NCBI GenBank assembly: GCA_029050705.1
Contig: JAIDME010000491.1
Span: 1 to 35,315 of the forward strand
Source: Acetatifactor sp.
GTDB taxonomy: Bacteria > Bacillota > Clostridia > Lachnospirales > Lachnospiraceae
Direction of reading: 5' to 3'
Length of the DNA stretch: 35,315 nt
The position numbers were made by a program, and so were the translations under genes. Under the pieces are notes generated by a model. It did not search any database and was not told where the DNA came from. It saw only the letters and a program-made list of their open reading frames with translations. Below, piece after piece: positions 8,035 to 16,319 of the stretch (the first letter of the stretch is position 1; every line of letters starts with the position of its first letter).

Positions 8035-11000
8035 ATGAAAAAGCAGAGGCCTTTACAGGAGATTATTTATGCCGTTTTCCTTTTAGCGGTTATTATACTT
8101 TTATTTTTCTGGTTTACGGAACAGAATAGCAGACGTACAGAGGAACAGAACAAAGAATATGCGGCGGACGCTGCACGGCTGAAGGCCGGGCAGATTGACG
8201 ATGACCTGAATAATGCCCTGGGCCGGATCAGGACCTATGCGTACTTTGTAGGAGCAGGTCTGACAGAGCCTGTGATCACGGCACAGATGCTTGAAAAGAT
8301 GGAAGAAAACTCTCTGTTTGATGCCGTTATGTTCACGGATATTAACGGTGTGGACTATGCTTCGGATGGACGGACTGCAGACGTGACGGAGCGGGGATTT
8401 TACAGTGATGCTATCTGCGGGAACAGCGGCATGGAGATTATATTTGAACCCCACTTTTTTAACGAGACAATGGCATGCTTTTATGCACCGGTCTACTTTG
8501 ATGACCGGATCATCGGTGTACTGCGGGGGGCCTTTCTGGCCGAAGAATATTTGAGAAGTATGCTCAACACCACATATTTCGGGGAGGAGGCTCAGGTATT
8601 TCTGTGTACGCCGGAAGGCAGGGTAATTGCCAGCTCTGACGGTACGGTTTATGAAGGACATCTTCTTGACATGCTGGCGGAGACCGGTATGATTGATCGT
8701 GCTGCTTCAGACCGGGTTCGTCAGGTCTTTGAAAATGGCGGGGAGGGTGCTTTTGCATGTGATTCTGCCAGTAAGACAGACAATATTTGTATCACATATC
8801 TGCCGAAAAACTCTTGCGTTTTGGTGCAGATGTTTCCTAAAAATATTACGCAAAACATGATCGCGGAAGAAAATCTTGTGGGAATTCAGCTGGAGATCAT
8901 GCTGATCGTGTTGTTTGCCGTCTATATCGTCATCATTCTGATCCGTGCCGGACGTATGCGGAAACAGCTGGAGAAGGAAAACCGGGAGATGGGATACATT
9001 ATAAGCGGTGTCAATACACTGTTTTCACGGTTTGCCATGGTTGATCTTGAGGAGGAAACCTATCAGTATCTTGCAGGGACAAAACCGGAAGGTACAGAAA
9101 TCGCAGAGAGCGGAAAATATCAGGATCTTGTGGTTTATCTGGCTTCTCCTGTGGAAGAAAACTGCCGTCAGGAGCTTGTTGATTCCATGGCTAAAGAATC
9201 TATTATCGCGGCTATGTCAGGGCGGAATGACCTGCGGTATGAGCGCTGTGTGACAAGAGACGGACACACGGATTGGGAACATATGAATGTCGTTTGCCTG
9301 GAAAGAAAAGACAATAAGGCAGCCAAGGTTTTATTTATCCGGCAGAATGTAACGGAGTTAAAGGAAAGAGAGCTGCGCATTCAGGCGGAGAGGGCTCTTG
9401 CGAACCGCAGGGAGAGACAGTATCAGACAGCGCTCATGTCCAACTCCTTATGCGGCTTTGAGTTTAACCTGACCCGGGATCTTCTTGAGCAGGACATTAT
9501 CAGAACCGTGGACGGGCAAAAGATATCCCTCCTGGAGCAGGTGGGTCTGACAGCACCCTGTAAGGTTTCGGAATTTTTTGAAATAAGGAAACAGTTTGTT
9601 ATGGAGGAATCCCTGGAGGATTATTCTGCCACAGTAAACACAGAGAATCTGATCAGATGCTATGAGCAGGGTGAAAGAGAAGTCATAGCCGAGTATTGGG
9701 GAAGTGGCTGCGGGCATGACCAGATATGTGTACGCCAGTCCTTTATTATGACCAGGGACGACGAAACGGGTGACATTATGGTCATGGTGGTATCCAGGGA
9801 TATCACGGAACAGGTCAGGAAACAGAGGGAGCAGACTCAGGCACTTCAGGATGCGCTGATGCAGGCACAGCACGCAAACAAGGCCAAGACCACATTTTTG
9901 TCCAATATGTCCCATGATATCCGTACTCCCATGAATGCCATTATAGGATTTTCCACCATTGCAGTCAGCCATATCGACAACAGGGATCAGGTGCTGGATT
10001 GTCTGCAGAAGGTTCTATCCTCCAGCAATCATCTGCTCAGTCTGATCAATGATATTCTGGACATGAGCAGGATCGAGAGCGGAAAAGTGCAGATTAAAGA
10101 GCAGGAATGCAATATTTCCGAACAAATGCACAATCTGGTAAACATCATCCAGCCCCAGATCAAGGCAAAACAGCTTGAATTGTTTATTGATACCTTTGAA
10201 GTTACCAATGAGGATGTGATTGCCGATCCTCTGAAGCTAAACCAGGTGTTCCTTAATCTGCTGAGCAATGCGGTGAAGTATACGCCCGCCGGGGGCACGG
10301 TCTCATTTCGAATCATGCAGAAGACGACTTTCCGGCACGGATACGGCGATTATACATTTATTGTCAAGGACAATGGTATCGGAATGTCGCCGGAATTTGT
10401 GGAGCATATCTTTGAACCCTTTGAGCGGGAGTCCACCGTGACACAGAGCGGTATTCAGGGAACCGGGCTTGGTATGGCCATTACCAAAAATATCGTGGAG
10501 ATGATGAACGGCACCATTACAGTTGAGAGCGAGGCGGGTAAGGGCAGCACATTTACGGTAAATCTTGAATTAAAGCTGCAGGATACGGAAAAAACAGAGA
10601 GACAGATTAAAGAGCTGGAGGGCCTGCGGGCGCTGGTGGTGGATGATGATTTTAATACCTGCGACAGCGTCAGCAAGATGTTAAAACAAATTGGTTTGCG
10701 TTCCGAGTGGACTACCTCGGGCAGAGAAGCAGTGTACCGTGCTAAGAGCGCCCATGAGGAAGGGGACTCCTACCATACCTATATTATTGACTGGCAGATG
10801 CCGGGGCTCAGCGGAGTGGAAACGACCAGAGAGATCCGGAAGGTGGTGGGCAAGGAGGCTCCCATTATCATTCTGACCGCATATGAATGGACGGATATTG
10901 AGGAGGAGGCCAAGGCGGCGGGAGTCACAGCTTTCTGTGCGAAACCCATGTTTATGTCCGACTTGAAATCGGTGCTGCTTGCCGCCAACAATCTGCTGGA

Positions 11001-11421
11001 AAAACAGGAAGAAATTCCGGAATGGACTCTGGCTGATTTCAAGGGAAAGCGCGTTCTTCTGGTGGAGGACAATGAGTTAAACCGCGAGATAGCAGAAATG
11101 ATCCTGAAAGAGGCAGGTTTCCTTGTGGACACGGCACCGGATGGGACAGACGCAGTAGTCATTATGGAAAAGGCGGAAGAAAATTATTATGATGTGATAT
11201 TGATGGATGTGCAGATGCCTGTTATGGATGGTTATGAAGCTACCAGAACGATCCGCAAGCTTCCCAGAGAGGATGTAAACACATTGCCCATCATTGCCAT
11301 GACGGCCAATGCGCTGGAGGAGGATAAGGAGACGGCACTGAAGAACGGCATGAACGCGCATATTGCCAAGCCTCTGGATATGGATGTCTTCATATCTGTG
11401 TTGAAAAAGTTTGTTGGGTAA
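8035..11421 (+). CDS. Cache-domain hybrid sensor histidine kinase with two receiver domains
   Basis: An 1128-residue membrane sensor kinase. TM1 is at residues about 10-28, an extracellular dCache-like ligand domain at about 35-280, and TM2 at about 286-304. Cytoplasmic PAS-like segments (about 320-600) precede the HisKA box with phospho-acceptor H627 in SNMSHDIRTPMNA. The HATPase_c domain has an N box (NLLSNAVKYT), G1 (DNGIGMS) and G2 (GTGLGMA). Two receiver domains follow, with phospho-acceptors D919 (IIDWQMPG) and D1058 (LMDVQMPVMDG). No histidine phosphotransfer or DNA-binding domain is present and no separate response regulator is next door, so partners must be elsewhere. The Cache domain suggests a small extracellular ligand such as an amino acid or organic acid. 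Confidence 0.93.
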   Translation: MKKQRPLQEIIYAVFLLAVIILLFFWFTEQNSRRTEEQNKEYAADAARLKAGQIDDDLNNALGRIRTYAYFVGAGLTEPVITAQMLEKMEENSLFDAVMFTDINGVDYASDGRTADVTERGFYSDAICGNSGMEIIFEPHFFNETMACFYAPVYFDDRIIGVLRGAFLAEEYLRSMLNTTYFGEEAQVFLCTPEGRVIASSDGTVYEGHLLDMLAETGMIDRAASDRVRQVFENGGEGAFACDSASKTDNICITYLPKNSCVLVQMFPKNITQNMIAEENLVGIQLEIMLIVLFAVYIVIILIRAGRMRKQLEKENREMGYIISGVNTLFSRFAMVDLEEETYQYLAGTKPEGTEIAESGKYQDLVVYLASPVEENCRQELVDSMAKESIIAAMSGRNDLRYERCVTRDGHTDWEHMNVVCLERKDNKAAKVLFIRQNVTELKERELRIQAERALANRRERQYQTALMSNSLCGFEFNLTRDLLEQDIIRTVDGQKISLLEQVGLTAPCKVSEFFEIRKQFVMEESLEDYSATVNTENLIRCYEQGEREVIAEYWGSGCGHDQICVRQSFIMTRDDETGDIMVMVVSRDITEQVRKQREQTQALQDALMQAQHANKAKTTFLSNMSHDIRTPMNAIIGFSTIAVSHIDNRDQVLDCLQKVLSSSNHLLSLINDILDMSRIESGKVQIKEQECNISEQMHNLVNIIQPQIKAKQLELFIDTFEVTNEDVIADPLKLNQVFLNLLSNAVKYTPAGGTVSFRIMQKTTFRHGYGDYTFIVKDNGIGMSPEFVEHIFEPFERESTVTQSGIQGTGLGMAITKNIVEMMNGTITVESEAGKGSTFTVNLELKLQDTEKTERQIKELEGLRALVVDDDFNTCDSVSKMLKQIGLRSEWTTSGREAVYRAKSAHEEGDSYHTYIIDWQMPGLSGVETTREIRKVVGKEAPIIILTAYEWTDIEEEAKAAGVTAFCAKPMFMSDLKSVLLAANNLLEKQEEIPEWTLADFKGKRVLLVEDNELNREIAEMILKEAGFLVDTAPDGTDAVVIMEKAEENYYDVILMDVQMPVMDGYEATRTIRKLPREDVNTLPIIAMTANALEEDKETALKNGMNAHIAKPLDMDVFISVLKKFVG

Positions 11422-11450
11422 TTATAAAAATAAGGAACAGACAAAACAGA

Positions 11451-11480
11451 TTGAATGTACCTTCCGGTTTGTGGTATAAT
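11451..11480 (+). promoter_or_regulatory. Promoter of the polytopic membrane protein gene
   Basis: TTGAAT (11451-11456) and a consensus TATAAT (11475-11480) are separated by 18 bases. A TGTGG stretch just before the -10 resembles the one before the oligoendopeptidase F gene. It separates this gene from the kinase upstream. Confidence 0.6.
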
Positions 11481-11536
11481 CAAATTACCTTATTGTGGAA
11501 CAAAGGATTAAAAACAAAAGAAAGAGGGGGATTCAA

Positions 11537-12571
11537 ATGTTTCATTTAAGTGATGGCATGATTGGCTGGCAGCTTTTAGGCTGGGTTCTTGTTTTTGCGG
11601 GACTAATCATCATGAATGAGATCGCGCGCCGTACGAAGATCGGCGGAGGAATTTGCTTTTTTGTGATTCCGGCGGCATTGACGGTGTATTTCATTGCTAT
11701 CTATGTGGGCGCGGCAGCAGGCGCGGAGTGGGCGTTGACGAATCAGACTTATGTACATATGAACAGCTGGTTTCATTACGCAAAGCTGTATGCGGCGCTG
11801 GCAGGCTGTATCGGATTTATGGTCATTAAGTATCACTGGGGGAAGTTGGGAAAATCTCATTTATTTAAAGTGTTCCCGTTTGTGATTGTTGCGATTAATA
11901 TTCTGATTGCCGTAGTATCTGATTTCGAGTCAGTGATCAGAGCCGGTGATATCATGGGCGGATGGTGGAAATCTTCCGAGGGCGTATGGCTCTATGGCGG
12001 ATGGTGGAACATCTTAAACGGTATTGCGGGACTGTTCAACATTGTATGTATGACGGGCTGGTGGGGAATCTATTCCTCTAAGGATAAGAAGGATATGCTG
12101 TGGCCGGATATGACGTGGCAGTTTATTATAGCCTACGATATCTGGAATTTCCAGTATACATATTTGAATCTGCCTACTCATGCATGGTATTGCGGATTTG
12201 CCCTGCTGCTTGCACCTACGGTTGCAAATGCCCTCTGGAATAAGGGCGGATGGATTCAGAACCGTGCCAATACACTGGCCATGTGGTGTATGTTTGCGCA
12301 GGTATTTCCGCTGTTTCAGGATGCCAGCCGTTTCACCACGGTATCTTCCGTATATGGAGCAGGCGGAGCCGCTGCAGCTATGGGTGATGCGATGCCGACC
12401 ACGGCAAATCCTACGGCGCAGGGAATCATCTCGGTTATATCCATTGTGGTAAATATTGCAGTGTTTGCGGTGATCTTAAGACGTGCAAAGGCACAGAAGA
12501 AGAATCCTTATAAGAATGAGATCTTTACAGACCAGAAAGACTTTAAGAAGGCAATGGAAAGAGCGGAATAA
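11537..12571 (+). CDS. Polytopic membrane protein, DUF5692-like
   Basis: A 344-residue, Trp-rich integral membrane protein with about eight or nine hydrophobic segments (for example residues 11-27, 34-55, 75-96, 105-125, 155-175, 190-240 and 295-315) and a charged cytoplasmic tail ending in KKAMERAE. I think it matches a family annotated in Clostridia as DUF5692, from memory of its Trp/Gly motifs such as GGWWNILNG; its function is unknown. ATG 11537 was chosen because the AGAGGGGG ribosome binding site precedes it. It has its own promoter and a strong terminator directly after the stop, so it is a single-gene unit. Transport or sensing is possible, but no motif supports either. Confidence 0.8.
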   Translation: MFHLSDGMIGWQLLGWVLVFAGLIIMNEIARRTKIGGGICFFVIPAALTVYFIAIYVGAAAGAEWALTNQTYVHMNSWFHYAKLYAALAGCIGFMVIKYHWGKLGKSHLFKVFPFVIVAINILIAVVSDFESVIRAGDIMGGWWKSSEGVWLYGGWWNILNGIAGLFNIVCMTGWWGIYSSKDKKDMLWPDMTWQFIIAYDIWNFQYTYLNLPTHAWYCGFALLLAPTVANALWNKGGWIQNRANTLAMWCMFAQVFPLFQDASRFTTVSSVYGAGGAAAAMGDAMPTTANPTAQGIISVISIVVNIAVFAVILRRAKAQKKNPYKNEIFTDQKDFKKAMERAE

Positions 12572-12581
12572 TGGTTACTGC

Positions 12582-12627
12582 AATAGTGCATATAGAAAAC
12601 TGAAAGTCTATATGCACTATTTTTGTG
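12582..12627 (+). terminator. Rho-independent terminator after the membrane protein gene
   Basis: AATAGTGCATATAGA (12582-12596) and its exact complement (12607-12621) form a perfect 15-pair stem with a 10-base loop, running into TTTTTGTG. It ends 10 bases after the membrane protein stop codon. Confidence 0.9.
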
Positions 12628-12661
12628 TCAAGGACAAGTATCATACAGAATGAGGTGTGTT

Positions 12662-13573
12662 ATGAGGAACAATTCATTAGGAGATGTCATCCGTTCACTC
12701 AGGAAAAAAGCCGGCCTGTCTCAGGAGGAGCTGGCTGACGGCATTTGTTCTCCCGTCTCTGTTTCCAGAATTGAGAATGGAGCTCAAATGCCATCAGGTA
12801 TGGTTTTGGAGGCGCTTCTGGCGAGGCTCGGCACAAGCACATATCAGATATGCGACATATATTACAAGAGTGAAAAACAGCAGGAATTTGAGCAGGAAGC
12901 GGAGGAAGTAAGCAGGCTCCTCTCAGAAGGAAAGCTGGAAGATGCGAAGGACTGTCTTGCACGGCTTGAGAGCGGTGCGCGGGCGGACAGCCTGAATCTG
13001 CAATGTTATCTGCTGCTGTATGCATCGATAAAAATATACGAAGGTGAAAATTCGGAGGAGGTCCTGTCTATACTGTATGATGCCCTTGCACAGACAAAAG
13101 CATCTTTTGATTTTGAGGATTTCCGCAATGTTCTGCTGTCCGTAAGCGAGGCAAATATCTTGAATGTAATTGCAGCAGTCCTTTTCCGGTTGGAGGATGT
13201 CACAGGGGCGATACGCCTGGGAGAAGAATTAATGTCCTCGCTGAAGCGGCATAAAAGCGGGTTGAAGGAATATACGATCGTACAGATTAATCTGGCGATT
13301 AATCTTGCGCAGTTTCTGGAAAAGGAACATCGATATAAAGAAGCTCTTGTGTACATCGAAACGGCGGAAGAACTGAGTTTCAGCAGTTTTGAACAGGCGC
13401 TCCTGCCGGAGATAGAATTTATCAAGGCAAAAATGTATCACTTGCTCGGTAATGACAGCGATTGTACGGCTATTTTAAAAGCTGTTGTGCCCTATATGGA
13501 ACTGGTCCGCAAAACTGATTTTGCCGGGCTCGTGCGAGGCTACGCAGAAAAAGAACTCGGGATCATTATCTAG
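12662..13573 (+). CDS. XRE-type HTH regulator with TPR-like C-terminal domain (RNPP/Rgg-like)
   Basis: A 303-residue transcription regulator. The XRE helix-turn-helix is at residues about 6-60 (RSLRKKAGLSQEELADGICSPVSVSRIENG, shortened here to its landmarks GLSQEELA and SRIENG). Residues about 75-300 are all helical with TPR-like spacing, as in the peptide-binding RNPP group (PlcR, NprR, Rgg), although many such proteins in Clostridia have no known peptide. ATG 12662 was chosen because GAGGTG is five bases before it and it places the HTH at the usual position. The next gene on the same strand is an ABC exporter, a common target or partner of such regulators. No convincing pheromone gene was found beside it. 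Confidence 0.85.
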   Translation: MRNNSLGDVIRSLRKKAGLSQEELADGICSPVSVSRIENGAQMPSGMVLEALLARLGTSTYQICDIYYKSEKQQEFEQEAEEVSRLLSEGKLEDAKDCLARLESGARADSLNLQCYLLLYASIKIYEGENSEEVLSILYDALAQTKASFDFEDFRNVLLSVSEANILNVIAAVLFRLEDVTGAIRLGEELMSSLKRHKSGLKEYTIVQINLAINLAQFLEKEHRYKEALVYIETAEELSFSSFEQALLPEIEFIKAKMYHLLGNDSDCTAILKAVVPYMELVRKTDFAGLVRGYAEKELGIII

Positions 13574-13624
13574 TGTTCCATTTACCAATTACATAACAAA
13601 TCATGTAAGTTTCCCTTTAACATG

Positions 13625-13645
13625 CCATGTTATGGCTTTTTAACT
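13625..13645 (+). terminator. Weak hairpin with T run after the XRE/TPR gene
   Basis: GCCAT-GTT-ATGGC followed by TTTTT forms a 5-pair stem with a U tract about 50 bases after the XRE/TPR stop. It is short, so it may be only a partial terminator or an attenuator ahead of the ABC transporter gene. Confidence 0.35.
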
Positions 13646-13732
13646 GTAGCAGCTGTATTTTATATGTGACAGAAAAAAGCGGCGGCCGTCGGCCGGAAGA
13701 AAGGCCGGACAGATCAGAAAGGCAGGGAAACT

Positions 13733-15439
13733 ATGAAAAAGTATTTATTTTACCAAAACATGATTCGGTTGTGGGCACTTATTTTGCTGCAGACAATGCG
13801 GACGGCAGGGACAGTAGGGGTGGCCGTTTTGATCAATATGCTGATTGATGCCGTCCAGGCGGCCATTGCGGTTAAAGATGTAAAGACCCTGATAGATTGC
13901 GGGATTATATGCAGTATCTATGCCTTTGGGCTGGGAGGAGTTATTCTGGCGGCGGAGAGACTTAAAGCAGCAAACATAAGGCATATTATGCTGAATCTGC
14001 GCCGGGGTATTGTGCATGGCGCGCTGGATAAAAGAATTTCAGATTATCAGGGAAGGAACAGTGCGGAATACATCACGCTGCTGAACCAAAATCTGGGGAC
14101 TTTTGAAGAAAGCTATTTGAAAAATCTGCTCTCTGTTTATGATTCCGCTATAGGCATTCTGATCGCAGTAATTCTTTTGGTGTGGATCGATCCGTTTATT
14201 GCGGTGATCTCCATTGCTGCTATGGCAATCCCCGGTCTTATTCCGAAAGTTTTCGGGAAAAGGCTGGGAGTCCTTCAAAGCGGTATCATGCAGAGCGCGG
14301 AGAAGTACAATGTGAAGATCAAGGACATATTTAACGGTTTTGAGTTGATCAAGACCTATCAGGCAGATAAAAGGCTTGAAAGGCTTCATGATGAAAGCGC
14401 CAATGCACTGGAAGACAGCAAGGCGAGGATGGCAGACACGATGGCACTGTTATATGCCCTCGCCAATATGGCTTCCGTTGCGGTTCAGTTCCTGATCATG
14501 ACATTAGCCGGAATATTCGCTGTAAAGGGATTGATTACAATAGGCAGCATCATTGCCGTCACCCAGCTTACGGGACAGGTAATCTCTCCGGCGTTCCGGC
14601 TTTCGGCCCAAATCAGTCAATTTAAGGCAGTGAAGCCGATCTGCGGACAGATCAAAGAAAATATGCAGGGGACGGATGTGTGCGGGCATATGCCTGTACA
14701 GCAGGAAATGGAGCATGCCCTGGTGCTGAAGGATGTATCTTTTTCCTATGAAAGCAATCCTGTTGAGGATGCTTCTGCCGTAGAACATGTCAGCCTGCAG
14801 TTTGACCGCGGAAAAAAATATGCGGTTGTCGGCAGGAGCGGAAGCGGGAAAAGTACACTGCTCAAGCTTCTGGCCGGATATTATGACAGCTATTCAGGCA
14901 GAATCCTGCTGGACGGCAGTGAGGGCAGACAGGTGCGTGCAACACTGATTCACCAGAATCCGTTCCTTTTTGACGATACGATCCGGAACAATATTACCCT
15001 GTATGAGACTTATCCGGATGCAGCAGTAAAAGGAGCCTGTCATCTGGCAGGGCTGGATGACCTGATTGACAGCCTGGAAGGCGGCCTTGACACGGAGGTC
15101 TCGGAAAACGGCTCCCGTTTTTCGGGCGGGGAAAAGCAGCGGATTGCCGTGGCAAGGGCAATTTTGCACAGGGAAAAGGTATTTTTGCTGGACGAGGCCA
15201 CCTCGGCTCTGGACAGTGAAACCACAAATTTCGTTGAGGACAGCATATTCTCGCTGGAAAATACTACCTGTATTGCGGTCACACATAAGCTAACGCCAAA
15301 TTCTCTGCAGAAATATGACGAGATACTTGTGATGGATAATGGGAAAATTGTTCAGAGGGGCAGCTATGACAGGCTGCTTGCGGCATCCGGTCCGTTTTCG
15401 GAACTTTATTCTGCAGGAATGAGGTCTTCTGATTCCTGA
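13733..15439 (+). CDS. ABC transporter, fused permease and ATPase (exporter type)
   Basis: A 568-residue half-exporter, expected to work as a homodimer in the cell membrane. Six predicted transmembrane helices lie in residues about 10-300. The nucleotide-binding domain follows, with Walker A G367-R-S-G-S-G-K373-S, the signature F463-S-G-G-E-K-Q, Walker B VFLLD487E488 and an H loop in AVTHK. It looks like the lipid/peptide/drug exporter group (MsbA/LmrA-like) without a C39 peptidase domain. AGGCAGGGA precedes ATG 13733. It follows an XRE/TPR regulator and faces an HxlR regulator gene convergently, so either could control it. The exported substrate cannot be read from the sequence. Confidence 0.93.
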   Translation: MKKYLFYQNMIRLWALILLQTMRTAGTVGVAVLINMLIDAVQAAIAVKDVKTLIDCGIICSIYAFGLGGVILAAERLKAANIRHIMLNLRRGIVHGALDKRISDYQGRNSAEYITLLNQNLGTFEESYLKNLLSVYDSAIGILIAVILLVWIDPFIAVISIAAMAIPGLIPKVFGKRLGVLQSGIMQSAEKYNVKIKDIFNGFELIKTYQADKRLERLHDESANALEDSKARMADTMALLYALANMASVAVQFLIMTLAGIFAVKGLITIGSIIAVTQLTGQVISPAFRLSAQISQFKAVKPICGQIKENMQGTDVCGHMPVQQEMEHALVLKDVSFSYESNPVEDASAVEHVSLQFDRGKKYAVVGRSGSGKSTLLKLLAGYYDSYSGRILLDGSEGRQVRATLIHQNPFLFDDTIRNNITLYETYPDAAVKGACHLAGLDDLIDSLEGGLDTEVSENGSRFSGGEKQRIAVARAILHREKVFLLDEATSALDSETTNFVEDSIFSLENTTCIAVTHKLTPNSLQKYDEILVMDNGKIVQRGSYDRLLAASGPFSELYSAGMRSSDS

Positions 15440-15448
15440 CAGTGGTTC

Positions 15449-15781
15449 TTATGTATCTGCTAAGTTTGCCTTGTAAGCTGTGCCCCATGCTGCCATGGAA
15501 TCCAGGATGGGGCGCAGGGTTTCACCCAGTTCGCTTAAAGCATATTCCACCCGTGGCGGCACCTCCGGATATACAGTGCGTGTTATGATGTTATCTGATT
15601 CCAAAGAGCGCAGGTTGTCAGTCAATACTTTCTGGCTGATTCCTGCCAGGTCTTTTTTCAGTTCGTTAAAACGCCAGGGGCGTGTCAGCAGGTTACGTAT
15701 GATCAGCAATTTCCATTTGCTTCCGATCAGTTCTACTGTTGTCGCCACCGGGCATGTCGGCATTTCTTCCTTTGTCAGCAT
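15449..15781 (-). CDS. HxlR family winged-helix regulator
   Basis: A 110-residue MarR-like winged helix protein of the HxlR family. The family hallmark is clear: an early Cys (C10 in MPTCPV), then IGSKWKLLIIRNLL, RFNELKKDL, ISQKVLTDNLRSLE and the wing VPPRVEYALSELG. Several HxlR members sense electrophiles or redox change through that Cys. ATG 15781 was chosen because GGAGGTGA sits seven bases upstream, rather than ATG 15805. It ends 10 bases from the convergent ABC exporter gene and is transcribed away from the toxin-antitoxin and RiPP region. Its target is unknown; it may act on itself or the neighbouring genes. Confidence 0.92.
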   Translation of the reverse strand: MLTKEEMPTCPVATTVELIGSKWKLLIIRNLLTRPWRFNELKKDLAGISQKVLTDNLRSLESDNIITRTVYPEVPPRVEYALSELGETLRPILDSMAAWGTAYKANLADT

Positions 15782-15824
15782 CAGCTCACCTCCGTAAAAG
15801 TTCAAAATGGAATGTTACATGCAA

Positions 15825-15853
15825 ATTATAATCTAATATATAAAAACGGTCAA
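15825..15853 (-). promoter_or_regulatory. Promoter of the HxlR gene
   Basis: On the minus strand TTGACC (15853-15848) and TATAAT (15830-15825) are 17 bases apart, about 45 bases upstream of the start codon. This is a near-consensus sigma-A promoter. Confidence 0.75.
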
Positions 15854-15878
15854 GTGAATGTAATGGTTAATATAGCTA

Positions 15879-15907
15879 TTGTATAAAAAAGAAATATATG
15901 ACATACT
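15879..15907 (+). promoter_or_regulatory. Promoter of the small holin-like toxin mRNA
   Basis: TTGTAT (15879-15884) and CATACT (15902-15907) are 17 bases apart. The predicted transcript starts near 15914 and carries a leader of about 90 bases. Within it ACCCTC (15944-15949) can pair with GAGGGT (15961-15966), or with the GGAGGG ribosome binding site at 15993-15998, which would slow translation as in known type I toxin mRNAs. Confidence 0.5.
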
Positions 15908-16005
15908 GTATGCGTGGGAAACCCTAGAGCCAAAGGCGGCTTTACCCTCTGTTTTTTGCGGAGGGTTCAAGTAGCTATCCAGACGAAAGAAAGGAGGGCG
16001 ATGCA

Positions 16006-16101
16006 ATGTATGTTACATATCAGGATTTGATCCAGATTGGAATACTCGTTGTTGCCCTTGCTAATTTGATTTATCAGATTTACAAGGGCAAAAAGAAATA
16101 G
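16006..16101 (+). CDS. Small holin-like toxin peptide of a type I toxin-antitoxin system
   Basis: A 31-residue peptide (starts MYVTYQDLIQIG, ends in the basic tail YKGKKK) with one hydrophobic helix in between. This is the layout of the putative holin-like toxins and related TxpA/BsrG-type membrane peptides of Firmicutes: a short polar start with YxDLxQxG, a single membrane span and a Lys-rich end. A strong AGGAGGG ribosome binding site (15992-15998) precedes ATG 16006. A convergent antisense RNA overlaps its stop codon and 3' leader, as expected for a type I system, where the RNA blocks translation or triggers decay of the toxin mRNA. Toxicity is inferred from family resemblance. Confidence 0.75.
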   Translation: MYVTYQDLIQIGILVVALANLIYQIYKGKKK

Positions 16102-16196
16102 CCGCCACTACCACCAATAGTGACGGCATACCTCGTATGAGGTTGTAGCTTATTCATTTAAGGGGTAGAGCCGCTTCTATGGCTTTCCCTCTTTAT
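16090..16196 (-). ncRNA. Antisense RNA antitoxin (predicted)
   Basis: A complete transcription unit is visible on the minus strand opposite the toxin 3' end. A promoter at 16231-16203 should start an RNA near 16196. The intrinsic terminator is GCCGTCACTA (16127-16118), a 7-base loop, and TAGTGGCGGC (16110-16101), a 10-pair stem with one G-U pair, followed by TATTTCTTTTT. The RNA of about 105 bases has no coding capacity I can see and is complementary to the toxin stop codon and its whole 3' untranslated region. Confidence 0.7.
16162..16196 (+). terminator. Terminator of the toxin mRNA
   Basis: GGGGTAGAGCC (16162-16172) pairs with GGCTTTCCCTC (16181-16191), with one internal mismatch and G-U pairs, followed by TTTATG. 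A related stem (AGAGCC...GGCTTT then CCCTC) occurs in the 5' leader at 15926-15949, so the two ends of the transcript carry similar sequence. Confidence 0.55.
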
Positions 16197-16202
16197 GTCT
16201 AT

Positions 16203-16231
16203 AATATAGCACATCCGGCAGCGGAATTCAA
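16203..16231 (-). promoter_or_regulatory. Promoter of the antisense RNA
   Basis: On the minus strand TTGAAT (16231-16226) and TATATT (16208-16203) are separated by exactly 17 bases and point toward the toxin gene. Confidence 0.7.
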
Positions 16232-16282
16232 GAGCCAAACACATCACGAATATAAATGGTTACAAAAAGGTGACTTAGTAAT

Positions 16283-16302
16283 AAAAAAGTGCGTACTTTT
16301 TT
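16283..16302. promoter_or_regulatory. Perfect inverted repeat upstream of the RiPP precursor promoter
   Basis: AAAAAAGT-GCGT-ACTTTTTT is a perfect 8-base dyad with a 4-base centre, ending 17 bases before a TATAAT box. It covers the place of the -35 element, which is otherwise poor (T-rich). An operator for a repressor or activator is likely; a terminator for upstream RNA is the alternative. Confidence 0.5.
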
Positions 16303-16319
16303 GATGATCATTCACATTT

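Noticed and set aside
13622-13669. 15-codon peptide frame as a signalling peptide for the XRE/TPR regulator
   Set aside because: No ribosome binding site, and it overlaps the weak hairpin; kept only as a possibility under the regulator/exporter finding.
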